Assembly (NCBI GenBank): GCA_029781975.1
Contig: JAKOVQ010000046.1
Location: 157,389-221,388 of the forward strand
Direction: 5' to 3'
Length of the DNA stretch: 64,000 bases
Source: Acidobacteriota bacterium
GTDB lineage: Bacteria > Acidobacteriota > Thermoanaerobaculia > UBA5066
Under the pieces are notes generated by a model that was not told the origin of the DNA, did not search any database, and was given only the letters and a program-made list of their open reading frames with translations. Shown piece after piece: positions 1-9,396 of the stretch. The position numbers and the translations under genes are program-made. How positions within the stretch are numbered: the stretch's first letter is position 1; each line of letters opens with the position of its first letter.

Positions 1-1731
1 GAGGCGCGGGTTCGAGGTGGCGCCGGCCGCGCCGACGGAGAAGACGATCCGCCTACCGTCCGGCGTGAAGGCCGGCTCGCTGGAGGTCGTCCCCTCGAAC
101 GTCAGGCGGCGCGGCTCGCCGGCGGCCTTCAGGTCGTCCGTCAGCGAGAGGAGGTAGATCTCGCTGTTCGACCGCGTCATCGACCGCGCGAACGCCAGGG
201 TCCGGCCGTCCGGGGAGATCGCCGGCATCACGTCGCCGGCCCAGGCGCCGGCGGGCGGGGTGGTCAGCGTCCGCAGCTCACCCGATCCCACTGAGAGGAC
301 CCGGATCGCTTGCCCCGAGTCGGCCGCGCCCCGTTCCGAGGCGAAGAGAAACCGCGCGTCCCGCGACCAGGCGAGCCGGCCGTTGAATCTGCCCTCCGCG
401 ATCCTTCGCTCCGGCCCGCCCATCGCGGGGACGACCATCACCGCCGACCGGCCGACCTCGATTCGCCGCCGGAAGGCGATCTGGGTCCCGTCCGGCGACC
501 AGGCAGGCACGACGTCGTCCGCCGGGTCGCGCGTCAGCCTCAGCGGCACCCCGGGACCGACGAGCTTCACGTAGACGTCGAAGTTGTCCTGCTTCTCGCC
601 GTTCCACGAGAAGGCCACCTGCCTGCCGTCGGGCGAGAGGGCTGGCTCGCGGACCAGTCCCTCGTAGCTCGTCAGCGGGACGGGCTCTGTCGTCTCCCGG
701 CGAGCGGAGACGTAGCCGTGCCCGAACCACACCCCCACGGCCAGGAGCGCGAGCGCGACGAACGCCGCGATCGCCCAGAGGACCGAGCGGAGCCGGGAAG
801 GCGCCGCGCCCGTCGGGACGGGCGCGCCCCCTGCGTCACCCGCCCCTCCCGCGGCCCCCGCCGCCGGCGCCGGGGCGGCGGCCTCGTCCTCCTCGCGCAG
901 CTCCTCCAGGGACAGCCGTACGTCGGCCATGCTCTGCGTGCGCTTCGACGGGTCGCGCCTGAGGCAACGCGAGACGATCCTCGCCAGCTCCGGCGGGACC
1001 CCCTCGAGGCGGGGCGGCTCCTCGTGCAGGAGGGCCGCCAGCGTCGCGGCCGTGCTGTCGCGCCGGAAGGGGGACTGGCCGGAGAGCATCTCGTGGAGGA
1101 CGACGCCGAAGCTGAAGACGTCGGTCCGGGCGTCGACCTTCTTTCCCTGGGCCTGCTCAGGCGACATGTAGGCGGCGGTGCCGACGACCACCCCCTCGGC
1201 CGTCACCCCCTCGAACGTCTCCGTCTCCGCCCGGGTGAGCTCGGCGCCCGGCGTCTGGGGCTGTGCCAGCTTCGCCAGGCCGAAGTCGAGCACCTTGACC
1301 CGGCCGTCCTCCGTCACCATGACGTTCGCGGGCTTCAGGTCGCGGTGGACGATCCCGGCCGCGTGGGCGCGTGCCAGGGCGTCGGCGATCTGCTCGCCGA
1401 TCCGGACCGCCCTCTCCACCGGCATCGGCCCGCGCCGGAGGAGGTCGAGGAGCGTCTCCCCCTTCACCAGCTCCATCGCGATGAAGGTGACTCCGTCCGC
1501 CTCGTCGATGTCGTAGACGGAGACGATCCCCGGGTGCTCGAGCGAGCCGGCCGTCCGCGCCTCGAGGACGAACCGCCGCCTTCGCTCGGGGTCCTGCATC
1601 CGCTCCGGAGGCAGGACCTTCAGCGCCACGTCGCGCTCCAGGTGGAGGTCGCGAGCGCGGTAGACGGCCCCCATCCCCCCCTCGCCGATCTTCTCGAGGA
1701 CCCGGTAGTGCGAGACCGTCGTGCCGATCAT
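1..1731 (-). CDS. Serine/threonine protein kinase with C-terminal TolB/WD40-like beta-propeller (partial, runs off left edge)
   Basis: Reverse strand from ATG at 1731 reads MIGTTVSHYRVLEKIGEGGMGAVYRARDLHLERDVALKVLPPE..., with HRDLKPANVMV-type catalytic loop, a TM segment, then propeller-like repeats. Confidence 0.9.
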   Translation of the reverse strand, partial: MIGTTVSHYRVLEKIGEGGMGAVYRARDLHLERDVALKVLPPERMQDPERRRRFVLEARTAGSLEHPGIVSVYDIDEADGVTFIAMELVKGETLLDLLRRGPMPVERAVRIGEQIADALARAHAAGIVHRDLKPANVMVTEDGRVKVLDFGLAKLAQPQTPGAELTRAETETFEGVTAEGVVVGTAAYMSPEQAQGKKVDARTDVFSFGVVLHEMLSGQSPFRRDSTAATLAALLHEEPPRLEGVPPELARIVSRCLRRDPSKRTQSMADVRLSLEELREEDEAAAPAPAAGAAGGAGDAGGAPVPTGAAPSRLRSVLWAIAAFVALALLAVGVWFGHGYVSARRETTEPVPLTSYEGLVREPALSPDGRQVAFSWNGEKQDNFDVYVKLVGPGVPLRLTRDPADDVVPAWSPDGTQIAFRRRIEVGRSAVMVVPAMGGPERRIAEGRFNGRLAWSRDARFLFASERGAADSGQAIRVLSVGSGELRTLTTPPAGAWAGDVMPAISPDGRTLAFARSMTRSNSEIYLLSLTDDLKAAGEPRRLTFEGTTSSEPAFTPDGRRIVFSVGAAGATSNPRL

Positions 1732-1798
1732 TTCGCGGCCACCAGATTAGGCCCCGTCCCCGGCGGGAACAAGGTGGTCAGGATCGTCCTGGCCCCGC

Positions 1799-2782
1799 TC
1801 AGTTCACCGGCAGCTCGTCGTCCGGGGGAAAGAGCTTCTCCACCTTCCGGGCGGCCTCGGCGGCCGCCTCGGCCTCCTCGCGCGCCCGCGCCTCGGCCTC
1901 GGCCCGCGCCGCCTCCAGCGCCGCCAGCCGCTCGCGCTTCAGCCGCTCGCGCCGCCGCGCCACGCGGATCGCCCAGATGGCCAGGAGCGTCATCAGAGCC
2001 CAGACGGCGGCCGTGCTCGTGAGGGCCGGGATCCACGCCTCGAGCGAGCGCTGCCTCCGGAAGAAGCGCCAGACCTCGTCGTTCAGGTAGCCGCCGGTCG
2101 CCCGGTGGAACGCCTCGGAGAACTCGTACCCCTCGCCCACGGCCGCGAGCGTCCGCCGCGGGAAGGCGGGGCCGAACCGGTCGATGAAGTCGCGGACCAT
2201 CCCGCCAGCCAGGGCGTAGGCGCGCGAGACGTCGGCCGGCCCGCCGTCGAACAGCCTGTCCAGGTCCGACCCCTTCGTCCCCCGGGCGGCCAGGACGGCC
2301 ATCGCGAAGCGCGTCCTGTCCTCGAAGCCCCACTCCCGCCCCGCCGTCATCGCCAGCCCCTCGTCGAACCACCGCGGCACGGGCCGGTGGCGCGCCACCC
2401 GCCCCACCAGGACGTGCGTCGCCTCGTGCCGCAACAGCGGCAGGAGCCCGTCGTCGGGGTACGACGGCGCCCGGGCCGGGAAGAGGACGATCGTCCCTGT
2501 CGCCTCGTCGGCGAAGGCCGAGTACCAGGGCGGCACCTGCTTCGCCATGGGCGAGGACTCCTCCATCAGCACCACCCGGATCGGCTCCTGCGAGCCGGTG
2601 GCCCCCGTCAGGTCCACCGCGGGCTCGAGGAAGTACGGGGTGAGCGCGCGGATCCGCTGCGCCACCGGCTCGAGGGCCGGCGGGGCCTTCACCACGAACG
2701 GCGCGGCCTGGGCGGGAAGCGCCGCGGCCGCCGCCCCGAGCGGCACGGAGAAGAGAACGACGGCCCCGGCGAGCAGCAGCAC
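1799..2782 (-). CDS. Secreted/membrane gluzincin-type peptidase (peptidase MA-like) with C-terminal TM and basic coiled tail
   Basis: Signal peptide, HEATHVLVGRVARHRPVPRWFDEGLAM (HExxH...E motif), C-terminal TM then Glu/Arg-rich helix. Confidence 0.75.
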   Translation of the reverse strand: MLLLAGAVVLFSVPLGAAAAALPAQAAPFVVKAPPALEPVAQRIRALTPYFLEPAVDLTGATGSQEPIRVVLMEESSPMAKQVPPWYSAFADEATGTIVLFPARAPSYPDDGLLPLLRHEATHVLVGRVARHRPVPRWFDEGLAMTAGREWGFEDRTRFAMAVLAARGTKGSDLDRLFDGGPADVSRAYALAGGMVRDFIDRFGPAFPRRTLAAVGEGYEFSEAFHRATGGYLNDEVWRFFRRQRSLEAWIPALTSTAAVWALMTLLAIWAIRVARRRERLKRERLAALEAARAEAEARAREEAEAAAEAARKVEKLFPPDDELPVN

Positions 2783-2814
2783 GCCGGAAGGATGCCTGAA
2801 AAGCGGCTAGCCCC

Positions 2815-3690
2815 TCAGCGCTTCCACTTCCTCAGGATGTCGACCACGTTGTCGCCGATCCGGAGGAGGTTCTCCTTCGAGGAGCCGCCGATGTGGGGCG
2901 TCATGAAGACGTTCGGGGCGGAGAGGAGGGGCGAGGCCGCGTCCGGCGGGTCGGAGTAGAAGACGTCGGTCGCGTAGGCGCGGACCTTGCCGGACTTGAG
3001 CGCCTCGGCCATGTCCTCCTCCACGATGACCTTCCCCCGGGCCGTGTTGATGATGACCACGCCGTCCTTCATCTTGGCGATGTTGTGGCGGTCGATCATC
3101 CCCTTCGTCTCGTTCGTCAGCGGGAGGTGGATGGAGATGAAGTCCGACACGGCGAAGAGCTCGTCGTCGTCCTCCACCATCTCGGCCAGGGCGTGGTTGG
3201 CGATGTAGTGGTCGTGCGCCACCACCCGCATCCCGAAGGCCAGGGCGCGGCGGGCGACCTCCGTCCCGATGAGCCCCACGCCGAGGAGGCCGAGCGTCTT
3301 GTGGAAGAGCTCGGTCCGCTTCAGCTCCTTCTTCAGGAACTTCCCCTCCTTGATCCCGACGTGCCCCTCGATGACCCGGTTCGGGACGGCCAGCATCAGG
3401 GCCATCGTCAGCTCGGCCACCGCCACCGACGAGGCGCGCGGGGTGTTCCGGACCTCGATCTCCTTCGCCCGGCAGGCCTCCACGTCCACGTTGTCGAGCC
3501 CCACGCCCCCCCGGATGACGAGCTTGAGGTTCGGGGCGCCCTCGAGGAACTCCTTGGTCACCTTGGACTTGGAGCGGATCAGGAGGACCTCGGCCTCTCC
3601 CAGGCGCCCCATGTCCGAGAACACCTCGCCGAAGGGGGAGAGGCGTCCCGGGAGAGATTCGTCGAACGCGTCGGCAATCAGGATCTTCAT
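2815..3690 (-). CDS. D-2-hydroxyacid dehydrogenase / phosphoglycerate dehydrogenase-like, no ACT domain
   Basis: MKILIADAFDESL..., GLLGVGLIGTEVARRALAFGMRV Rossmann motif, INTARGKVIVEEDMAEAL, TPHIGGSS signature. Confidence 0.88.
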   Translation of the reverse strand: MKILIADAFDESLPGRLSPFGEVFSDMGRLGEAEVLLIRSKSKVTKEFLEGAPNLKLVIRGGVGLDNVDVEACRAKEIEVRNTPRASSVAVAELTMALMLAVPNRVIEGHVGIKEGKFLKKELKRTELFHKTLGLLGVGLIGTEVARRALAFGMRVVAHDHYIANHALAEMVEDDDELFAVSDFISIHLPLTNETKGMIDRHNIAKMKDGVVIINTARGKVIVEEDMAEALKSGKVRAYATDVFYSDPPDAASPLLSAPNVFMTPHIGGSSKENLLRIGDNVVDILRKWKR

Positions 3691-3784
3691 CGAACGTCCT
3701 CCGTCTGAAAGAGCGCCGCTCTTCGGCGGGCCGGTCGGACATTGTATCGCCGCGGGCGCGGAGGGCGGCGCTACGATCCCGCCG

Positions 3785-4969
3785 ATGCGCGAGCGCGAGA
3801 AGGCGGCCGAGGCGGCGTCCGAAACCCCGCGGGCCCGGGCGGCCGCCGCCCGGCGGATCGTCGTGAAGCTGGGGACCAACGTCGTCATGCGCGACGACGG
3901 CGCCATCGCCCTGGGGCGCGTCTACGGCCTGGTGGAGGCCATCGCCACCCTCGTCTCCCAGGGGCGCGAGGTCCTCGTCGTGTCGTCGGGCGCCGTCGGC
4001 CTCGGGGCCCAGCGCCTCGGGCTGCCGGGCAAGCCGAAGAGCCTGGAGCTGAAGCAGGCCTGCGCCGCGGTGGGGCAGAGCCGGCTGATGGCCGTCTACG
4101 AGGAGGGGTTCGAGAAGCTCGGGCTCCGCACGGCGCAGGTCCTCCTCACCGAGGACGACTTCGCGAGCCGCGCCCGCTACCTCGCCCTCCGCGCGACCCT
4201 CGCCTCGCTCCTCGAGCTGGGGGTCGTCCCCATCCTGAACGAGAACGACGCCGTCTCGACCCGCGAGCTCGAGAGCCGCGACGAGCGCGGCGCCCCCCCC
4301 GTCTTCGGCGACAACGACAAGCTCTCGGCCCTCGTGGCCGGCAAGGTCGAGGCCGACCTCCTCGTCATCCTCTCCGACGTGGACGCCCTCTACACCGGCA
4401 ACCCCCAGCGCGACAGGGACGCCCGGCGCGTCCCCGTCGTCTCCGCCGTCACCCCCGAGGTCCTCGCCTACGCCGAGGGGGGCGGCGCCCGCGGCCGGGG
4501 CGGCATGAAGACCAAGCTCGAGGCCGCCGCCGTCGCCACCGCCAGCGGCTGCCACGTCGTCATCGCCAGCGGCCGGACGCCCGGCATCCTCGAGGCCGTC
4601 GTCGCCGGCGAGGACGTGGGGACCCTCTTCCTCCCCCTCCGCACCCTCACCGGCAAGCGCCGCTGGATCGCCTGGGCCGCCCTCCCCGCCGGCGAGCTGA
4701 AGGTGAACGACGGCGCCCGCGCAGCCATCCGCGACCGCAAGGCCTCCCTCCTCCCCGCCGGCGTCCTCGGCCTGACCGGCTCCTTCGAGGCGGGCGACGT
4801 CGTCACCCTCGTCGGCGAGGACGGCCACGAGTTCGCCCGCGGCATCGTCAACTACGGCTCCGACGACGCGGCCCGCCTCGTCGGCCGCAGGTCCGAGGAG
4901 ATCGACGGCCTGGTCTCCAAGCGGAGCTACGACGCCCTGATCACGAGGAACAACGTCGTCTTGTTGTGA
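3785..4969 (+). CDS. proB: Glutamate 5-kinase with C-terminal PUA domain
   Basis: VVKLGTNVV, VSSGAVGLGAQRLGL, PILNENDAVS, FGDNDKLSALVAGKVEADLLVILSDVDALYTGNP, GRGGMKTKLEAA; PUA tail. Confidence 0.95.
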   Translation: MREREKAAEAASETPRARAAAARRIVVKLGTNVVMRDDGAIALGRVYGLVEAIATLVSQGREVLVVSSGAVGLGAQRLGLPGKPKSLELKQACAAVGQSRLMAVYEEGFEKLGLRTAQVLLTEDDFASRARYLALRATLASLLELGVVPILNENDAVSTRELESRDERGAPPVFGDNDKLSALVAGKVEADLLVILSDVDALYTGNPQRDRDARRVPVVSAVTPEVLAYAEGGGARGRGGMKTKLEAAAVATASGCHVVIASGRTPGILEAVVAGEDVGTLFLPLRTLTGKRRWIAWAALPAGELKVNDGARAAIRDRKASLLPAGVLGLTGSFEAGDVVTLVGEDGHEFARGIVNYGSDDAARLVGRRSEEIDGLVSKRSYDALITRNNVVLL

Positions 4970-5187
4970 CGGCGTCGCGGGACGGGGGCGGAAACCATCT
5001 CCGCTCGGGGTAACTGAGGACTGAGCCCCGCGTTCTTGTACGGCGTGCAGCGGAATTCGCTCCGCTCCGCTCGCTTCGCCACATGAATGCTGGACACGAC
5101 TGGGGGAGGGAGGATCCCCTCAGCAGTTGTCCGTCGCCGAGTCCCTCGGCCAATCGATCCCTATCCCGTTGTACGGTAGGGCGGTCG

Positions 5188-5406
5188 ATGGAGGTGTCGA
5201 TGTCGACGGTGACGGTCTCCCCGAAGTTCCAGGTCGTGATCCCACGCGAGGTCCGGGAGGAGATGAAGCTGAAGGCCGGCGACAAGGTCCAGGTCTTCCG
5301 CTTCCGGAACCGCCTGGAGCTCGTCCCGGTGCGGGGGATCGCCTCGATGCGCGGGTTCCTGAAGGGGATCGACACGACCGTCGAGCGGGAGCCCGACCGC
5401 GTATGA
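5188..5406 (+). CDS. AbrB/MazE/SpoVT-type antitoxin (VapB-like)
   Basis: MSTVTVSPKFQVVIPREVREEMKLKAGDKVQVFRFRNRLELVPV; stop overlaps the ATG of a PIN-toxin remnant (ATGA). Confidence 0.85.
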   Translation: MEVSMSTVTVSPKFQVVIPREVREEMKLKAGDKVQVFRFRNRLELVPVRGIASMRGFLKGIDTTVEREPDRV

Positions 5407-5541
5407 GCCTCGTCGACTCGTGCGGATGGCTCGAGTTCCTTGCCGACGGCGCGGGCCCACGGCGCGACGATCTGGACGCAGGACGCCCGCCTCGAGGGGC
5501 TGCCCGGGGTTCGCTCCAGGGCTGCGAAGCGAGCCCGGTGA
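5403..5541 (+). pseudogene. Internally deleted PIN-domain (VapC-like) toxin remnant
   Basis: 5403-5450 encodes MSLVDSCGWLEFLADG (PIN N-terminus); frame 5449-5541 encodes ARAHGATIWTQDARLEGLPGVRSRAAKRAR* (PIN C-terminus). Middle is missing and the two parts are in different frames. Confidence 0.75.
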
Positions 5542-5757
5542 GGAAATAGGGGGCGACCAACGGCTCCCGCGAGCCGCTCTACGGCCTTCGTTAGGTGGCG
5601 CTTCTCCCGCTTCGCTCGGTCCTGACGCCAGACGCCAGCGGGCGTAAGCCGCTCTGGTAGCATTTCTTCGGGATGGTTGGCCGCCGGTCTACATGGAGCA
5701 CAAAGCGTCCGCTTTGGCGCGCCCGTGACGGCATCCTCTTCCATCGTGGAGCAGCCG

Positions 5758-5946
5758 ATGAACCTCTACGGTCTCGTGCCTCTCTCAATCGGCGTCTATC
5801 TCTGGCTTTACGCCATCGGTAAGGTCGGCCCTCGCACCGACGACTCCTATGTCCTGGCGAGGAAGCAGCGACTCGTCCCCGTCCTCCGGTGGCTGTCCCC
5901 TCTGGTGGTTCTCTACGCCGTGCTCGTTCTAGCGCGAGTCATCTGA
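5758..5946 (+). CDS. Small membrane protein, 62 aa
   Basis: MNLYGLVPLSIGVYLWLYAIGKVGPRTDDSYVLARKQRLVPVLRWLSPLVVLYAVLVLARVI; two hydrophobic helices. Confidence 0.55.
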   Translation: MNLYGLVPLSIGVYLWLYAIGKVGPRTDDSYVLARKQRLVPVLRWLSPLVVLYAVLVLARVI

Positions 5947-6129
5947 CCGAAGTCCCCCCCTGTGGGTCTCCCTGCTTGCTCGCATGGGATGTGACCCGTC
6001 TCCCACGCGGGGATTCCGCGGGGACGGCGAGGCCTGCGATGGCGGCGCTCCCGGGGGGTAATCTCCCCCGATCCTCGACCACCGGGAGAGCGCGGGGCTC
6101 GACCCGAGCCTAGCGAGTTCCTAGACCCC

Positions 6130-6154
6130 ATTGGACGTCCGTTAGACGTCCAAT
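6130..6154. repeat. Perfect inverted repeat ATTGGACGTC-CGTTA-GACGTCCAAT
   Basis: 10-bp arms and 5-nt spacer read directly from sequence. Confidence 0.9.
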
Positions 6155-6196
6155 TAGTTGTTAGCCGTTTCGCGAACAAGGAAAATATTGGGCGAC

Positions 6197-6215
6197 GTTG
6201 CGAACGTGTCGCAAC
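6197..6215. promoter_or_regulatory. Operator-like inverted repeat GTTGCGA-ACGTG-TCGCAAC upstream of multiheme cytochrome gene
   Basis: Perfect 7-bp arms within AT-richer intergenic DNA about 90 bp upstream of the start codon. Confidence 0.5.
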
Positions 6216-6306
6216 ACTCATCTTTTCGGCGCGCTTGGATAGGCCTTGATCGGACGCGGCCTCCGTCCGGCAGGGCCTCTCGGGCACCAGACAGGAGGTC
6301 ATCGCC

Positions 6307-8814
6307 ATGAGTGAACCGAAACGGAGGGTCCTCGCAGCTCTCACCACGGCCGCGGTCGCCGCCTGCGCCGTCGTGGCCGCGCTCGCCGGCCTCTACGGGG
6401 CGCCCGCGAGCGCCCAGGCGACGACCCCGGGCTACCGGGTGGTCGGCTGGAACAACCTCGGCATGCACTGCGACGACGCGGACTTCTCGGTCTTCTCGAT
6501 CCTCCCCCCCTACAACGTCCTCGTGGCGCAGGTCATCGACCCGAACGGCGCGCTGGTGACGAACCCGTCCGGAATCACGGTCACCTACCAGGCCGTCGCC
6601 GACCCGAGCGGGTCGATCAACACGACCTCCGCGGGCAAGACGAACTTCTGGGACCACATCTTTGCCCTCTTCGGCGTGTCGCTCCCGGTGGACTTCGGGC
6701 TGGCGGGCGCGAACATGCCGGGGATCTCGAACACGCCGCAGACCATGACCTTCGACGCGGCGCGCCACTGGTTCATCGCCGACGGCGTCCCCATCGTTCC
6801 GCGCGACGACGCCGGGAACCGGAACTTCTACCCGCTCATGCGGGTCTCGGTTCGGAACTCGTCGGGCACCGTCCTGGCCTCCAGCGACGTGGTCCTCCCG
6901 GTCTCGGACGAGATGTCGTGCAAGTCGTGCCACGCGTCCGGCTCCTCGGCGGCCGCCAAGCCGGCCGCGGGGTGGGTCTACGACTCCGACCCGGAGCGCG
7001 ACTACCGCCTCAACGTCCTCCGCCTCCACGACGACCGGCAGCTCTCCGACCCCACCTTCACGGCTGCCCTCCGGACCCTCGGCTACGACGCGGCCGGCCT
7101 GTACGCCACCGCCACGACCGGCGGACGCGCGGTGCTCTGCGCGGCCTGCCACGGCTCGAACGCGCTCCCCGGCACCGGCATCTCCGGCATCGCGCCGCTG
7201 ACCAACGCGGTCCACTCCCTCCACGCCGGGGTGATCGACCCGACCAACGGCCAGACGCTCGACGCGAGCACGAACCGCTCCGCCTGCTACCGCTGCCACC
7301 CCGGCTCGACCACCCGGTGCCTCCGGGGCGTCATGGGCAACTCGGTCGCGGTCGACGGCACGATGGACATCCAGTGCCAGAACTGCCACGGCCCGATGAG
7401 CGCCGTCGGCGCCTCCACGCGGCAGGGCTGGTTCCAGGAGCCCGCCTGCCAGAGCTGCCACACGGGAACCGCGGTCACGAACTCGGGCTCGATCCGGTTC
7501 ACCTCGGTCTTCTCCTCGCCCGGCGTGGTCCGGACGGCGGCCGACCAGACCTTCGCCACGAACCCGGACACGCCCCTTCCGGGCACCTCCCTCTACCGCT
7601 TCTCGGTCGGCCACGGGGGCCTCCAGTGCGAGGCCTGCCACGGCGCCACGCACGCCGAGTACCCGTCGTCGCACGTCAACGACAACATCATGGCCACGTC
7701 GCTCCAGGGGCACGCCGGGACGCTCGCCGAGTGCGGGGCCTGCCACAACCCGGTCCCCTCGACCCGGAACGGGGGGCCCCACGGGATGCACCCGGTCGGA
7801 CAGGCCTGGGTGAGCGCTCACGAGAGCGCGGCCGAGAGCGGAAGGTCCGCGTGTCAGGCGTGCCACGGCACGGACTACCGCGGCACCGTCCTCTCCCGCT
7901 CGTTCGCCGACCGGACCATCTCCGCCTTCGGGACGAAGAGGTTCTGGCGCGGCTTCCAGATCGGCTGCTACACCTGCCACAACGGCCCGTCGAGCGAGAG
8001 CGGCAGCTCGAACACGCCGGCGGTCGTCCAGGACCTGACGGCCGCCACCGGAGCCGGGGTGCCGGTCGCGATCCAGCTCCTGGCCACCGACGCGAACGGG
8101 AACCCGCTCACCCTCCGCGTCGTCTCGCAGCCGGCCAACGGGACGGTCGGTCTCTCCGGGACGACCGCGACGTACTTCCCCTTCGACGGCTTCTCCGGCT
8201 CCGACACCTTCACCTACGCGGCGTGGGACGGCTCGACCGACTCGAACCTGGGTCACGTCTCCATCGCGGTCGCGGGCGCCGGGTGCACCCTCGCCTGCAG
8301 CGCGGCCGCGCCCGCCACGGGGACGACCGGGACCGCCGTCCAATTCAGCGGCTCGGCCACCCCGTCGAACTGCACCGGCCCGATCGGCTACCTCTGGGAC
8401 TTCGGCGACGGGAGCCCGACCTCGACCTTCCAGAACCCGACCCACACCTACGCCTCCGCCGGGACGTTCACCTGGACGTTGACCACCTCGGTCGGCGGCG
8501 CCACCTGCACGCGGACCGGGACCATCACCGTCTCCGCCCCCCAGGGTTGCTCCCTCTCCTGCACCGCTAAGGTCCCGACCGGCGGACGGCGCGGGAGGTC
8601 GGTCACGTTCGCGGCCACGTCGACGCGATCGGGCTGTCCCGAGGGCCAGACCCTCCGCTACCGGTGGACGTTCGGGGACGGCGGGACCGCGACGGGGAGC
8701 ACGACGCAGCACACCTACAAGCGCACCGGCACGTACAGCTGGACGCTGACGGTCACCTACGCCTCGGCGACCTGCACCCGCTCGGGCACGATTACCATTC
8801 GCTCGGGGGACTGA
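6307..8814 (+). CDS. Secreted multiheme c-type cytochrome with Ig-like and two PKD domains
   Basis: Signal peptide; nine CxxCH motifs (CKSCH, CAACH, CYRCH, CQNCH, CQSCH, CEACH, CGACH, CQACH, CYTCH); cadherin/Ig-like segment; two WDFGDGS/WTFGDGG PKD repeats. Confidence 0.92.
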   Translation: MSEPKRRVLAALTTAAVAACAVVAALAGLYGAPASAQATTPGYRVVGWNNLGMHCDDADFSVFSILPPYNVLVAQVIDPNGALVTNPSGITVTYQAVADPSGSINTTSAGKTNFWDHIFALFGVSLPVDFGLAGANMPGISNTPQTMTFDAARHWFIADGVPIVPRDDAGNRNFYPLMRVSVRNSSGTVLASSDVVLPVSDEMSCKSCHASGSSAAAKPAAGWVYDSDPERDYRLNVLRLHDDRQLSDPTFTAALRTLGYDAAGLYATATTGGRAVLCAACHGSNALPGTGISGIAPLTNAVHSLHAGVIDPTNGQTLDASTNRSACYRCHPGSTTRCLRGVMGNSVAVDGTMDIQCQNCHGPMSAVGASTRQGWFQEPACQSCHTGTAVTNSGSIRFTSVFSSPGVVRTAADQTFATNPDTPLPGTSLYRFSVGHGGLQCEACHGATHAEYPSSHVNDNIMATSLQGHAGTLAECGACHNPVPSTRNGGPHGMHPVGQAWVSAHESAAESGRSACQACHGTDYRGTVLSRSFADRTISAFGTKRFWRGFQIGCYTCHNGPSSESGSSNTPAVVQDLTAATGAGVPVAIQLLATDANGNPLTLRVVSQPANGTVGLSGTTATYFPFDGFSGSDTFTYAAWDGSTDSNLGHVSIAVAGAGCTLACSAAAPATGTTGTAVQFSGSATPSNCTGPIGYLWDFGDGSPTSTFQNPTHTYASAGTFTWTLTTSVGGATCTRTGTITVSAPQGCSLSCTAKVPTGGRRGRSVTFAATSTRSGCPEGQTLRYRWTFGDGGTATGSTTQHTYKRTGTYSWTLTVTYASATCTRSGTITIRSGD

Positions 8815-8827
8815 CCGGTCCCCGCCC

Positions 8828-8870
8828 GGCTCGCGGGGGCCCGTCGCTGGAGACGGGGCCCCCGCGAGCC
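8828..8870. terminator. Strong bidirectional stem-loop between convergent genes
   Basis: GGCTCGCGGGGGCCCGTC-GCTGGA-GACGGGGCCCCCGCGAGCC, about 18-bp stem with one bulged G. Confidence 0.75.
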
Positions 8871-8877
8871 TCGCCCG

Positions 8878-9282
8878 TCAGTACGAGACCTTGCGCGGGA
8901 GCTTCTTCGCCTGCGCGATCCAGTCCTGGACCTTCGAGAGCGCGGGGAGCTGGCGCACGAGCTTCTTCTCGGCGTTCACCTGGGCCATTTTCTCGACGAG
9001 GTTCTCCGCCTTCCGGTTCGCGAGCTCGACGACGGTGTCGACGCCGGCGTTCTCGAGGAGGTCGGCGTACTGCGTGCCGACGCCCTTGACCCGGAAGAGG
9101 TCGGCCCGGTTGACCCAGCCGAGGATCAGCTTCTCGCTGAGCCCCGCCTTCGCCGCCAGCGCCGCGCGCCCCTTCTTCGTCGCGCCCGCCTCGAGCAGCG
9201 CCGCCTTCGAACGAAGGCCGAGGGCCTTCAGCTTCTCTCCGTAGACCTCGCCGATCCCCTCGATCGCCTTGATGCCTGCCAT
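8878..9282 (-). CDS. DUF4332 / helix-hairpin-helix-like protein
   Basis: IEGIGEVYGEKLKALGLRSKAALLEAGATKKGRAALA...VKGVGTQYADLLENAGVDTVVELANR. Confidence 0.85.
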   Translation of the reverse strand: MAGIKAIEGIGEVYGEKLKALGLRSKAALLEAGATKKGRAALAAKAGLSEKLILGWVNRADLFRVKGVGTQYADLLENAGVDTVVELANRKAENLVEKMAQVNAEKKLVRQLPALSKVQDWIAQAKKLPRKVSY

Positions 9283-9396
9283 GTCGCGCCTCCTTCTCGT
9301 GTCGACGGGGAAGAGTCTAGGCCCGTTTGCGCGGCCCGCGCGGTCGGCGGTCCTCGTCGCCGGAGCGGGAGCAGCCGGTCTCGCCTCGGACCGGCG

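Noticed and set aside
5555-5597. Possible attC site GACCAACGGC...GCCTTCGTTAGGT
   Set aside because: Only about 43 nt and the left core does not fit RYYYAAC; kept only as a weak hint in the island finding
6154-8712. 852-aa minus-strand ORF opposite the multiheme cytochrome
   Set aside because: Arg/Gly/Val low-complexity shadow; the plus strand has signal peptide, heme motifs and PKD domains
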